This document shows positions 1 to 8,034 of a DNA stretch of 64,000 nt, one piece after another (position 1 is the first letter of the stretch; every line of letters starts with the position of its first letter). The notes below the pieces were generated by a model, which saw only the letters and a program-made list of their open reading frames with translations, was not told where the DNA came from and did no database searches. The position numbers and the translations under genes are program-made. Origin of the DNA: JACPYM01 sp031423495 (GTDB lineage Bacteria > Acidobacteriota > Blastocatellia > RBC074); contig JANPFP010000269.1 of assembly GCA_031423495.1 (NCBI GenBank), positions 16,373-80,372 on the forward strand, read 5' to 3'.

Positions 1-4
1 CCCA

Positions 5-1618
5 ATGAAAAATAAGCTGCGTCAGTCCATTCAACTTTGCTTGTTGCTCGTCGCGTGCCATGCCCTGCTGGCGCATGCGCAGCACCGCAAACCCGCAGCA
101 CCGGAAACCGCTGAACAATTTCTCGTGCAAGGCGTAGAGTTTGCGCAACGCAATCAATTCGCCCCCGCCATCACGGCTTTTCGTGAAGCCACGCTGCTCA
201 AACCCGATTGGCCCGAAGCGCATTTCAATTTAGGACTGGCTTTACAAAACAGTGGGCAAAACGCGCAGCAACTCGACGCCGCGTTGCAATCATTTCGCAC
301 GGCGTTGCAACTCAGGCCCGATTGGGCGGCTGCGCATTCGGCGTTTGGTTTCGCGTTGGGGCAAGCCAACGATCTCAATGGCGCGGTGGCTGAATTCGAG
401 CGCGCGATTCAACTCGACCCGCAATTGCACGAAGCGCATTTTCGTTTAGGCGCAACGCGCTGGCTGATGCAGCAATACGAAGCGGCACTACCGTCTTTGC
501 GCGAAGCGGTACGGCTCAAACCCGCTCATCTCGAATCACGGTTTTATCTGGGCAAGTCGTTGCAACAGGTTGGCGCACTGCCCGAAGCGATTACTGAACT
601 CAAACACGCGGTGGCACTGGCTCCGCGTTCGCTTGACGCGAAACTCGCGTTGGGTGAGGCGTTGTTTGCCGATGAAGATTTCGATACCGCGCTGATGGTC
701 TTGCGTCAAGCCGCTGCGCTCAATCCGCGTTCGGTTGAAGTGCTGAATCAAATCGGACTGTGCCACATTCAAAAACGCGAAGCCGATGCCGCGCTCGCCA
801 CGTTTCGCCGCGCTTTGCAGTTGGCGCCGAACGACCGCACGGCGCTGCACAATTACGGCTTGTCGTTGTTGCAAAAGTCTGATTACAAAGCGGCGGTGAT
901 GAATTACCGCAAGTTGCTCGCGCTCGCACCCAACGACGCCGAAGCGCATTACAACTTAGGGCTGGCGTTGAAATACCAAGACGACTTCGCCGGCTCAGTG
1001 GCTGCGTTGCGCCGCGCGTTGGAACTGCAACCGCGTTTGCCCGAAGCCCATTACTCGCTGGGCGTCACGCTGATGCAACAAGGCAAGTTGCCCGAATCCA
1101 TAGAAGCCTTTCGCAACGCCATCGCATCGAAAGAGGATTACGCTGAGGCTTGGTATACGTTGGGCACCGCGTTGCAACAGCAAGGTGATTTGACGGGCGC
1201 GCTCATCGCTTTCAAACGCGCGGTTGAGCTTGCTCCCGCTAGTCCGCAAATGCGCAACACGTTGGGTACTGCGCTTAGGCAAGCCGGTGATGCCGAAGCC
1301 GCGCGCCGCGAAATGGCCGAAGGCGCTCGACTGAACAAACTGAAATCAGACAATCAGGCCGCGACCTTTGCGACCAACACGGGCGCGCAACGATTGAAAC
1401 AAGGTCAACTCGCCGCCGCGCTTGAACGATTCGAAGCCGCGCTGAAACTCGATCCGAATTACGCGCCGGCGCATTACCAACTCGGCTTGGCGTTGCTCAA
1501 ACAAGGCAAGCAAGGCGCGGCGCAAGCCGCCTTCGCCAAAGCGCAACAATTAGACCGTCACCTGAAACCACCACCCGCTTTTCACCACGACTCCAAACCG
1601 AAACTGAAAGGGAACTGA
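5..1618 (+). CDS. Secreted TPR-repeat protein
   Basis: The 537-residue protein opens with a hydrophobic signal-like segment (about residues 10-25, ending in an AHA-type site). It then consists almost entirely of tetratricopeptide units of about 34 residues, and I count 14 (A-x-x-x-LGxAL...A...A-x-x-L-x-P pattern). A charged linker near residues 440-455 separates the last two units from the rest. TPR arrays are protein-protein interaction scaffolds, and the leader suggests a periplasmic or outer-membrane-associated location. No enzymatic domain is visible. The start lies at the window edge, so an upstream start cannot be excluded. The stop overlaps the next ATG by one base (TGATG), which implies translational coupling with the CE15-type esterase. 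The partner of the scaffold cannot be read from the sequence. Confidence 0.85.
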   Translation: MKNKLRQSIQLCLLLVACHALLAHAQHRKPAAPETAEQFLVQGVEFAQRNQFAPAITAFREATLLKPDWPEAHFNLGLALQNSGQNAQQLDAALQSFRTALQLRPDWAAAHSAFGFALGQANDLNGAVAEFERAIQLDPQLHEAHFRLGATRWLMQQYEAALPSLREAVRLKPAHLESRFYLGKSLQQVGALPEAITELKHAVALAPRSLDAKLALGEALFADEDFDTALMVLRQAAALNPRSVEVLNQIGLCHIQKREADAALATFRRALQLAPNDRTALHNYGLSLLQKSDYKAAVMNYRKLLALAPNDAEAHYNLGLALKYQDDFAGSVAALRRALELQPRLPEAHYSLGVTLMQQGKLPESIEAFRNAIASKEDYAEAWYTLGTALQQQGDLTGALIAFKRAVELAPASPQMRNTLGTALRQAGDAEAARREMAEGARLNKLKSDNQAATFATNTGAQRLKQGQLAAALERFEAALKLDPNYAPAHYQLGLALLKQGKQGAAQAAFAKAQQLDRHLKPPPAFHHDSKPKLKGN

Positions 1619-2892
1619 TGAACACCTACGTCCGCTTGATTGCGATGCTTTGTCTAGCCGCACTGGTGCTGGCTGCGCAAACGCCGACCTTCGTGCCGAA
1701 TTATGACGAAGCCAAAGTTGGCAATTACACCTTGCCCGATCCGCTGAAAATGAACGACGGCACGCCGGTCAAAACGCCGCAACAATGGCGCAAGCGGCGC
1801 GCTGAATTGCTCGAACTCTTTGCGCGTGAAGTCTATGGACGTACGCCGTCGCAGCGCGTAACGGTCAGCGCGCAAACGACCAGCACAGAAGCGAAAGCGG
1901 TAAACGGTTTGGCGACGCGGCGTGAGATTACGCTGACGATTTTGGGTAAGCCGCTGCGCTTGTTGCTTTACACGCCGAACTCGGCGAAAGGCCGCGTGCC
2001 GGTTTTCGTTAACTTAAATTTCAACGGCAATCATTCAATTGAGAGCGACCCCGGCATTACGTTGGCGACCAGTTGGTTGGCTGACACCAAAGACGGCAGC
2101 GTCGTCAATAATCGCGCGACCGAGAAAGCGCGCGGCAATTCGCTGGGACGTTATCCGTTAGCAATGATTCTCAAGCGTGGCTATGCGCTGGCGACGATTC
2201 ACGCGAGCGAAGTTTTCCCCGATCACAAAGACGGATTGAAAGATTCGTTCGCGCCGCTCACTTTTCGCGCAGGGCAAACTGCGCTCGCGCCTGACGACTG
2301 GAACGCGCTGGGCTTATGGGCGTGGAGCCTGAGCCGCGTGGTTGATTACCTCGAACGCGACCGCGCGATTGATGCCAAACGTATCGCCGTGATGGGGCAC
2401 TCGCGGATGGGCAAGGCTACTGCATGGGCGGCGGCGCAGGACGAAAGGTTCGCGCTCGTGATTTTGAACGAGAGCGGCGAAGGCGGCGCTGCACTGGCAC
2501 GTCGTAACTGGGGCGAAAACGTATGGCGCATCAATAACAACTTCCCGCATTGGTTCTGCGGCAATTTCAAAAAATACAGTGACGACCCGAACAAGCTGCC
2601 GACCGACCAGCACGAACTGCTCGCATTGATTGCGCCGCGTCCGCTTTACGTCGCCAGCGCCGTCGAAGACCAATGGGCCGACCCGCACGGCGAATTCCTT
2701 TCCGTCCAAGCCGCGTCATCGGTTTATCGTTTGTTGGGACGCGCAGGTATTGATGCCAACGCCGCAATGCCCGGCTTGCATCAGCCGATCTTGATGACGG
2801 TGGGCTATCACATTCGCGCAGGCAAGCACGACGTGACCGATTACGATTGGGAGCAGTATTTGAATTTTGCTGATCAACATTGGCGGCGGTGA
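1618..2892 (+). CDS. CE15-type glucuronoyl esterase (alpha/beta hydrolase)
   Basis: The 424-residue secreted hydrolase has an N-terminal signal peptide (hydrophobic residues 7-19, then AQT). The nucleophile motif GHSRMGK places the serine near residue 262. Downstream are an ESGEGG acid-region motif, a HWFCGNF segment, APRPLYV and a GYHIRAGKH histidine motif (His 398 or 404). This combination is characteristic of bacterial carbohydrate esterase family 15, which cleaves the ester between glucuronoyl groups of xylan and lignin alcohols. Bacterial members are often annotated only as acetylxylan esterase or hypothetical. It is translationally coupled to the preceding TPR gene. A hexuronate-type MFS transporter lies about 3 kb downstream, which fits uronate use, but the hydrogenase-like genes sit between them. 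The substrate is inferred from family membership only. Confidence 0.85.
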   Translation: MNTYVRLIAMLCLAALVLAAQTPTFVPNYDEAKVGNYTLPDPLKMNDGTPVKTPQQWRKRRAELLELFAREVYGRTPSQRVTVSAQTTSTEAKAVNGLATRREITLTILGKPLRLLLYTPNSAKGRVPVFVNLNFNGNHSIESDPGITLATSWLADTKDGSVVNNRATEKARGNSLGRYPLAMILKRGYALATIHASEVFPDHKDGLKDSFAPLTFRAGQTALAPDDWNALGLWAWSLSRVVDYLERDRAIDAKRIAVMGHSRMGKATAWAAAQDERFALVILNESGEGGAALARRNWGENVWRINNNFPHWFCGNFKKYSDDPNKLPTDQHELLALIAPRPLYVASAVEDQWADPHGEFLSVQAASSVYRLLGRAGIDANAAMPGLHQPILMTVGYHIRAGKHDVTDYDWEQYLNFADQHWRR

Positions 2893-2970
2893 AGTGCGCG
2901 CAGGATTTTTGCTGCGAAATGAATGTGATAAGGTGCGTTGCACATCCCCGTAGCAAATTCATTTACAGAC

Positions 2971-3101
2971 AGGGCTTACGCAGAAATTAGCCGCAGAGGC
3001 ACTGAGACACAGAGCGAGAAACAAAGGTTCACCAAACTTGAGAAAAATCTCTGTGACTTTGCGCCTCTGTGGCAATGATTCTGGCGTTTTGGGTAAGTCC
3101 T
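2971..3101. repeat. MITE-like imperfect inverted repeat
   Basis: The element begins with AGGGCTTAC and ends with GTAAGTCCT, which are inverted with one mismatch. Internally, the arm GCAGAGGCACTGAGACACAG pairs imperfectly with CTCTGTGACTTTGCGCCTCT. It has no coding capacity. It fills most of the gap between the esterase and the hydrogenase-like small subunit and resembles a non-autonomous palindromic element. Confidence 0.6.
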
Positions 3102-3142
3102 AACAGAGTACTCTAAGGTCGTTGGAGCGAGGACGATAAAGC

Positions 3143-3991
3143 ATGCGATTCGGTGCAAGTGCAGAGGTGGCGTATCTGGTTTGGCTGGCGGGCGGCGGGT
3201 GTGACGGCTGTACCGTGTCGGTGTTGAGCGCATCAGAACCCGGCCTCGAAGACTTGTTGCTCGGCCATGTGCCGGATGCTCCGGCGCTCGAAATCATTCA
3301 TCCTTATTTCTTTTTTGACAGCGGTGCGCGCTACGCAAACTGGTTGGCGCGGGCGGCGGCGGGGCAGTTGTCTTCGTTCGTGCTGGTCGTCGAAGGCGCG
3401 CTGTATGAAGAAGCTGAACCAGGCACGTTCGCCGCATTGACGCTCAACGAAGTCGGCGAGTCGGTGAGTACGCTTGATTGGGTGAAGGCGTTGGCTCCGC
3501 AAGCGGCGGCGGTGATGGCGTTGGGCAGTTGTGCTACATGGGGCGGCATTCCAGCATCCTTAAGCGCTCTGGGGGGCGGCGCGGTTCCGGTCAAAACGGT
3601 CAGCGAAGTGGTAGGCCGTGATTACAAAGGCCGCAGCGGATTGCCCGTCGTCAACCTGCCGGGTTGCGCGCCGCCCGGTTCGAGCTTTGTCGAAACGTTG
3701 ACGCATGTGTTTTTGCATATGGCGCAACTCGTACCGCTGGAACTCGATGGGCAGGGGCGGCCCACTTGGCTTTATCAACACGAAGCGCATCCGTTGCCGC
3801 CGCGCGCCGATTACGCCCCGGCGTTGGGTTATGGATTGGGCGAACGTCCGAAGGCGATTTGCTCGGTGCCTACGCATGGCTGGACGCAAAACCTCGGCGG
3901 CTGTACGCGCGTCGGCGGCGGTTGCATCGCTTGCACCGAACCGAATTTCGCCGATGAGTATTTGAAATGGGCGCGACCAGACGCAGCATAG
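3143..3991 (+). CDS. [NiFe]-hydrogenase-like small subunit, reduced distal region
   Basis: The 282-residue protein has no twin-arginine leader, so it is probably cytoplasmic. The proximal [4Fe-4S] ligands are present: C20 and C23 in GGCDGC, C130 in GSCATWGG and C175 in PGCAPPG. Segments such as EPGLEDLLLG, FVLVVEGAL and RPTWL resemble high-affinity group 1h small subunits, as recalled from family consensus. The C-terminal cluster region is shortened. The usual HEGC-type distal ligand reads HEAH, the GCxGP...C segment is absent, and only C240, C254, C261 and C264 remain, the last three in GGCTRVGGGCIACTEPNF. One further cluster may bind there instead of two. The start has a plausible ribosome site (GAGCGAGG). 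The gene is followed by the hydrogenase-like large subunit. The family assignment is firm, but activity is doubtful because of the partner. Confidence 0.85.
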   Translation: MRFGASAEVAYLVWLAGGGCDGCTVSVLSASEPGLEDLLLGHVPDAPALEIIHPYFFFDSGARYANWLARAAAGQLSSFVLVVEGALYEEAEPGTFAALTLNEVGESVSTLDWVKALAPQAAAVMALGSCATWGGIPASLSALGGGAVPVKTVSEVVGRDYKGRSGLPVVNLPGCAPPGSSFVETLTHVFLHMAQLVPLELDGQGRPTWLYQHEAHPLPPRADYAPALGYGLGERPKAICSVPTHGWTQNLGGCTRVGGGCIACTEPNFADEYLKWARPDAA

Positions 3992-4060
3992 TGCGGAGTG
4001 CGGAATGCGGAGTCGCAACCCATTCTGCATTCTGAACTCCGCACTCCGCATTCCGCACTT
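3990..4060. repeat. Palindromic hairpin element between hydrogenase-like genes
   Basis: The arm at 3990-4013 is built from short GCGGAGT/GCGGAAT units and pairs with the arm at 4036-4060 (ACTCCGCACTCCGC...). Both arms are themselves internally repetitive. The element overlaps the stop codon of the small subunit and ends just before the probable start of the large subunit. It could form a strong mRNA stem between the two cistrons. Confidence 0.7.
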
Positions 4061-4067
4061 CAACAAG

Positions 4068-5897
4068 ATGGATATGAGAACCACAGACAATACGGCGAGA
4101 ACGGCGACAGCGACGGCGCGTGTGCCTTTTCGTCGGTTGCCGTTGGTGGTAGACGGCGGCGGCAAGGTTCATTTGCGCGCGGGCGAAGAAGCTGAAGACG
4201 CCGTCACAGCGGTGCAAGAGCGAGCGCAGCGGTTGCTGGCGCGTACGGCGGCGTTGCGCGAGTTGCGCGAACAGCCAGTGGTGCGGCCTTTCACGATGGC
4301 TCCGCTGGCGCGCGTGACGACGGGCTTGGCGGCGCAGGTGTGGGTGCATACGCAAGAGAATCGCACGCTTGACGCGCGCATCAGTCAGGGCATTTTGCGC
4401 GAAGTCGAAACGCAGTTGGTCGGACGCGCGCCTTCTGATGCGATTCATTTGGCGAGCCGCGCGTGCGGTACGGAAAGCGTAGCCCATATGCTTTCGTCGG
4501 CGATGGCGTTAGAGATGGCTTACGGCGTGGCGGCTCCGCCGATGGCGGTGATCGTACGCAATCTGGCGCAATGCGGCGAAGTGATGGCGAACTGCATTCA
4601 GAGTTTGTTTTTGCTGGCGGGGCCTGATTTTTCAGAGCGAGTGGTGAGTGCGACGACGCCTTCGTTGTGGGTGAAAGCGCAGCAGACGGCGGCGGCGAAC
4701 AGCGAAGTGCATGGCTTGCGCAGCATTGCCGAGATTATGCAGGGGCTGTCGTTGCTCGAAGGCGATCTTTATCAAGAAGCCTTGCGGATGATGCGTTCGG
4801 CGCGCGAGATCATCGTGATTTTGTTGGGCAAGTATCCGCACCCGACGATGGTGTTGCCAGCGGGCTTGGGCTTACACGCCGACAAAGAGTTATTCAATCT
4901 GGTGTTGGGGCGCGTCAATGTGTTGATTGATTACGCCAAGCGTGTGACGGCGATGTGGAGCGACTTGCTCGATTTTTTTTACAACGTCGAGCCGCGTTAT
5001 CGCCGTTTGGGTGAAGTCTCAACGAATCTCATCAGCTTCGGTTTGTGGGACGACCCGACGGCTTATGACGCGACTTACGCGCGCAGCAATCAATGGGGCG
5101 TCAAACGCGGCATGACGCCCGGCGTAATTTTAGGCGGCGAGTTGCGTACTACGTCGCTGCCCGTGTTGAACTGCGGCGTTGAAGAATACGCCGAGCGCGC
5201 TTATTACCAGCCGTGGCTTATTGACGATGCGCGTGATGAATTTTCGCCTGCGCATCCGTGGCATAAACAAACGCTCCTGCAAGCTGCGGCGCGCAACTGG
5301 GATGATCGTTATTCATGGTTGACCGCGCCGCGTTGGGATTGCGAAGTCGTCGAGACCGGCCCGCTTGCGCGTTTGTGGGTTACGGCGGTGGCGGGACACT
5401 TGCACGGCGAATTCATTCGCGCCAACGGACGCGGCCTCGAAGTCGAATTGCCCAGAGTGCAATTGCCCAAAGCGCGCATCGCGTGGCTCGTGCCCGAAAG
5501 TCCGAACGCGCTCGAACGCACCCGCGCTCGTGCGACCCAACTGGCTTATGCGTCGGTCACGGCTTTTCATCAGTTGTTACGCGCCTTCGATTTTATCCGC
5601 CGCGACGAAACGACCATGACGCGCGAATATCGAGTACCTACAGAAGCGCGCGGCGTAGGCTTTGGGGAAGGCAGTCGCGGCGTCGCGTTGCATCACTTAC
5701 AGATTCGTGACGGCATGCTGGCGAATTATCAAATCAGTACGGCAACGAACTGGAACGCTTCGCCGCACGATGGCTTGGGGATGCCCGGTGCGCTTGAAGC
5801 CGCACTGACCCAAACGACTTTGCTTGAGGAATACACCACAGCCGACGCCCTGACGGGCATTGATTTACAACGCATTATTCGCAGCTTCGATGTTTAG
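4068..5897 (+). CDS. [NiFe]-hydrogenase large-subunit homologue lacking nickel ligands
   Basis: The protein has 609 residues from the ATG at 4068; an in-frame upstream ATG falls inside the palindrome and is less likely. Large-subunit landmarks are clear: a REVE...GR segment followed by SRACG, LAQCGEVMAN-type helices, GKYPHP, APRWD...GPLARLWV, then GEGSRGVALHHLQIRDG and NYQISTATNWNASPHD. The catalytic ligands are not preserved. The N-terminal CGxC motif is C133-G-T-E136. The C-terminal DPCxxCxxH is missing because the protein ends with RSFDV, exactly where RSFDPC is expected. Other frames downstream do not restore it. Only one of four nickel ligands remains, so H2 chemistry of the usual kind is not expected. 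A structural or redox role like that of NuoD, or decay, are both possible. No maturation genes lie in the window. Confidence 0.8.
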   Translation: MDMRTTDNTARTATATARVPFRRLPLVVDGGGKVHLRAGEEAEDAVTAVQERAQRLLARTAALRELREQPVVRPFTMAPLARVTTGLAAQVWVHTQENRTLDARISQGILREVETQLVGRAPSDAIHLASRACGTESVAHMLSSAMALEMAYGVAAPPMAVIVRNLAQCGEVMANCIQSLFLLAGPDFSERVVSATTPSLWVKAQQTAAANSEVHGLRSIAEIMQGLSLLEGDLYQEALRMMRSAREIIVILLGKYPHPTMVLPAGLGLHADKELFNLVLGRVNVLIDYAKRVTAMWSDLLDFFYNVEPRYRRLGEVSTNLISFGLWDDPTAYDATYARSNQWGVKRGMTPGVILGGELRTTSLPVLNCGVEEYAERAYYQPWLIDDARDEFSPAHPWHKQTLLQAAARNWDDRYSWLTAPRWDCEVVETGPLARLWVTAVAGHLHGEFIRANGRGLEVELPRVQLPKARIAWLVPESPNALERTRARATQLAYASVTAFHQLLRAFDFIRRDETTMTREYRVPTEARGVGFGEGSRGVALHHLQIRDGMLANYQISTATNWNASPHDGLGMPGALEAALTQTTLLEEYTTADALTGIDLQRIIRSFDV

Positions 5898-5912
5898 TTT
5901 TCAGCAAGAAAG

Positions 5913-6026
5913 AATTGGACAGGATTAACAGGATTTTCAGGATTTACCAGATGGTTTTAATGGTTATTATTTCCGCCCTGAAATCAATCCTGTTAATCCT
6001 AAAAATCCTGTTAATCCTGTCCAATT
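5913..6026. repeat. Palindromic repeat, GACAGGATT family, copy 1
   Basis: The arms at 5913-5943 and about 5996-6026 are near-perfect inverted copies. Each is made of AGGATT-containing units (GGACAGGATTAACAGGAT). The element begins 15 bases after the stop of the hydrogenase-like large subunit. A second copy of the same family lies at 57999-58113. It has no coding capacity. Confidence 0.8.
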
Positions 6027-6063
6027 TTCTTATTTGTTTTCGTTCACAACGCGAGACTTTCTA

Positions 6064-7311
6064 ATGACCCCTGCTCCCCAACTTAAAGATTCGCCGCAAC
6101 GCTGGTGGCTGATGATTTTGCTCGTTGTCGCCATGCTGTTTTGTTACGCGCAACGCAGTGCGCTCAGCGTGGCTGCGCCGTTTATGAGCAAAGACCTCGG
6201 CTTCAATCCGTTGAAGATGGGCATTTTGCTGTCGGCGTTTTCGTGGGTCTATACGTTTATGCAAATGCCGAGCGGTTGGATCGTAGACCGTTTTGGCGTG
6301 CGGCGCGCTTATGCGTTGGGCTTCGCGTTTTGGTCGGCGATGTCGGTCTTGATCGGTACGACGAAAAATTTATTCATGCTGATCTTCTGGCGCGTGTTGC
6401 TCGGCACGGGCCAAGCTGTAGCTTTTCCCGCTTCGGCGCGCGCGACGGCGCAATGGTTTCAAGATCGTGAACGCGGTTTGGTGACAGCGCTTTTTCTGGT
6501 GGGTGTGCGTTTCGGCACGGTGATCGTGTCGTTGTTCGGCGCGTGGTTTATTCCGCGCTATGACTGGCGGATTTTCTTCGCTGTCATCGGCATCGTCTCG
6601 TTTGTCTGGCTCGCGCCGTGGATGTGGTTTTTGCGCAAGTGGGAAGATTCGTCAGAGACGCAAGCGCAAACCCGCAAGCAAAGCGCCTCGTTCATGGAAA
6701 GTCTGGCCTTGCTGAAAAATCGCAGCGTGCTGGGCATCTTCATCGGATTCTTTGCATACGACTATGTGTGGTTCGTATATCAAACCTGGTTGCCGACTTA
6801 TCTGATGACCGAGCGCAAATTCACTGCTGTCGAAATGGGTTTGTTGACGGCGATGCCTTATCTGGCGATGTCGGTCATCATCTTTCTGGCGGGCGTATTG
6901 AGCGATTGGCTGGTGCGGCAGGGTTACAACGAAATGCGCAGCCGCAAAATCTTCTGTGTCGTAGGGCTCTTGATCTGCTGTCTGGTCGTACCCGCCGGTA
7001 TGGTCGAAGACAAAACGACGGCAGTGTGGTTGTTGACGATTGCCTTGAGCGGCTTGGGCATCGCTTCGCCCAACACGTGGACGCTGACGCAAGCCGTTTG
7101 CTCGAAAAAAATCGTTGGTACGGTTTCGGGCATACAGAATTTCGGCGGCAACTTGGGCGGCATCATCGCGCCCGTGTTGACCGGAGCCATTGCTTATAAA
7201 ACTGGTTCGTTCGTGTTGGCGTTGGGTGTGTGCGGCGTACTCTTAGTGATAGGCGCGCTGGCTTATTGGTTCTTGATTGACGAGTTCGTAGACGTGCCTG
7301 AAAAAGTTTGA
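6064..7311 (+). CDS. MFS transporter, anion:cation symporter type
   Basis: The 415-residue integral membrane protein has about twelve predicted hydrophobic helices. The first-loop signature reads GWIVDRFGVRR, with FAFWSAMS and RVLLGTGQAVAFPAS following, as in the hexuronate/glucarate (ACS) branch of the major facilitator superfamily. The start at 6064 is chosen because the only upstream in-frame start is a TTG inside the palindromic repeat. It probably imports an organic anion by proton symport. Uronate is an attractive guess because a glucuronoyl esterase lies nearby on the same strand. The ligand cannot be read from sequence. Confidence 0.85.
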   Translation: MTPAPQLKDSPQRWWLMILLVVAMLFCYAQRSALSVAAPFMSKDLGFNPLKMGILLSAFSWVYTFMQMPSGWIVDRFGVRRAYALGFAFWSAMSVLIGTTKNLFMLIFWRVLLGTGQAVAFPASARATAQWFQDRERGLVTALFLVGVRFGTVIVSLFGAWFIPRYDWRIFFAVIGIVSFVWLAPWMWFLRKWEDSSETQAQTRKQSASFMESLALLKNRSVLGIFIGFFAYDYVWFVYQTWLPTYLMTERKFTAVEMGLLTAMPYLAMSVIIFLAGVLSDWLVRQGYNEMRSRKIFCVVGLLICCLVVPAGMVEDKTTAVWLLTIALSGLGIASPNTWTLTQAVCSKKIVGTVSGIQNFGGNLGGIIAPVLTGAIAYKTGSFVLALGVCGVLLVIGALAYWFLIDEFVDVPEKV

Positions 7312-7387
7312 ACCCTGCGCGCACCGGCTTCGTAGCCCTTGCCAGTCACATCTATCGTTCAAACTTATTTGGCAGGAGAAATCGAAA

Positions 7388-7918
7388 ATGTTTTGCCCAA
7401 GTTGCGGACAAGAAAATGCGCAAAGCCAAAAATTCTGCCGTCGTTGCGGTACGAACCTGGTGGCGTTGCAGGCGGCGACTGAAATGGTGAGTGGGATGGC
7501 GCAAGGCCATGCGACCAATCAGCTCGATCCGAAATTGGTGCTAAAAATAGTAGCTTTATTAGGTACGCTGGGCTTCACCATCGTGACCGGCGGAGCAATC
7601 GCTTTGACGATTATCCAACTCACCAGCGGAGGCGATGTCAGAAACGATCCGCCGTTTGGTATCTTTTTGGCGATGTTTGGCTATACCGCGCTGGTTTTGA
7701 TCTGCCGTATGCTGATGAAATGGGCCAGTTCAGTGAACAGCAAACCTGCATTGCCTGTATTAACTCATCCTGTCAGCTACGCGCCGCCCGTCAACCAAAT
7801 GGCTTCGCCTTCAGCAGTGGGGGCCAATACCAATCCAGCCTTGAACGCGGCTCCGGCCTATCAAAGCATTGTTGAAGACGAGACCCGGCAGTTCGTCAAA
7901 CAATCACAAAATCAGTGA
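7388..7918 (+). CDS. Zinc-ribbon membrane protein
   Basis: The 176-residue protein begins MFCPSCGQEN followed by FCRRCG, a two-CxxC zinc ribbon in the first 25 residues. Two hydrophobic segments follow at about residues 52-80 and 95-117. The remainder is a low-complexity Ala/Pro/Asn tail. Proteins of this build are common and mostly uncharacterised, and the ribbon probably faces the cytoplasm. A good ribosome site (GGCAGGAGAA) precedes the ATG. Its stop is 17 bases before the xisH remnant, so it may be co-transcribed with the downstream genes. No specific function can be assigned. Confidence 0.7.
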   Translation: MFCPSCGQENAQSQKFCRRCGTNLVALQAATEMVSGMAQGHATNQLDPKLVLKIVALLGTLGFTIVTGGAIALTIIQLTSGGDVRNDPPFGIFLAMFGYTALVLICRMLMKWASSVNSKPALPVLTHPVSYAPPVNQMASPSAVGANTNPALNAAPAYQSIVEDETRQFVKQSQNQ

Positions 7919-7935
7919 GCAGAAAATGCGTCAAT

Positions 7936-8034
7936 ATGGAACGTGTCAGGCTGGTGGTTTTTGATGTTGAAACGCAAGAGGTAACGCAATGGATAAGCTG
8001 GAACAATACCGCGCCACCATCGAACGCGCCCTAA
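7936..8034 (+). pseudogene. C-terminal remnant of xisH
   Basis: An ATG-started frame encodes MERVRLVVFDVETQEVTQWI before running out of frame through xisI. The LVVFD...QEVTQWI tail matches how XisH proteins end, as I recall the family. It sits where xisH normally lies, with its end overlapping the xisI start. Most of xisH (normally about 135-140 residues) is absent, and the space upstream is occupied by the zinc-ribbon gene. I read this as a truncated relic; the short length limits certainty. Confidence 0.55.

Noticed and set aside
3998..4067. Upstream ATG for the hydrogenase-like large subunit at 4005
   Set aside because: The added residues would be translated from the palindromic element and do not resemble the family N-terminus.
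5880..5960. Frameshift hiding the DPCxxC motif
   Set aside because: I read the other two frames beyond the stop; neither encodes a DPCxxCxxH-like motif.
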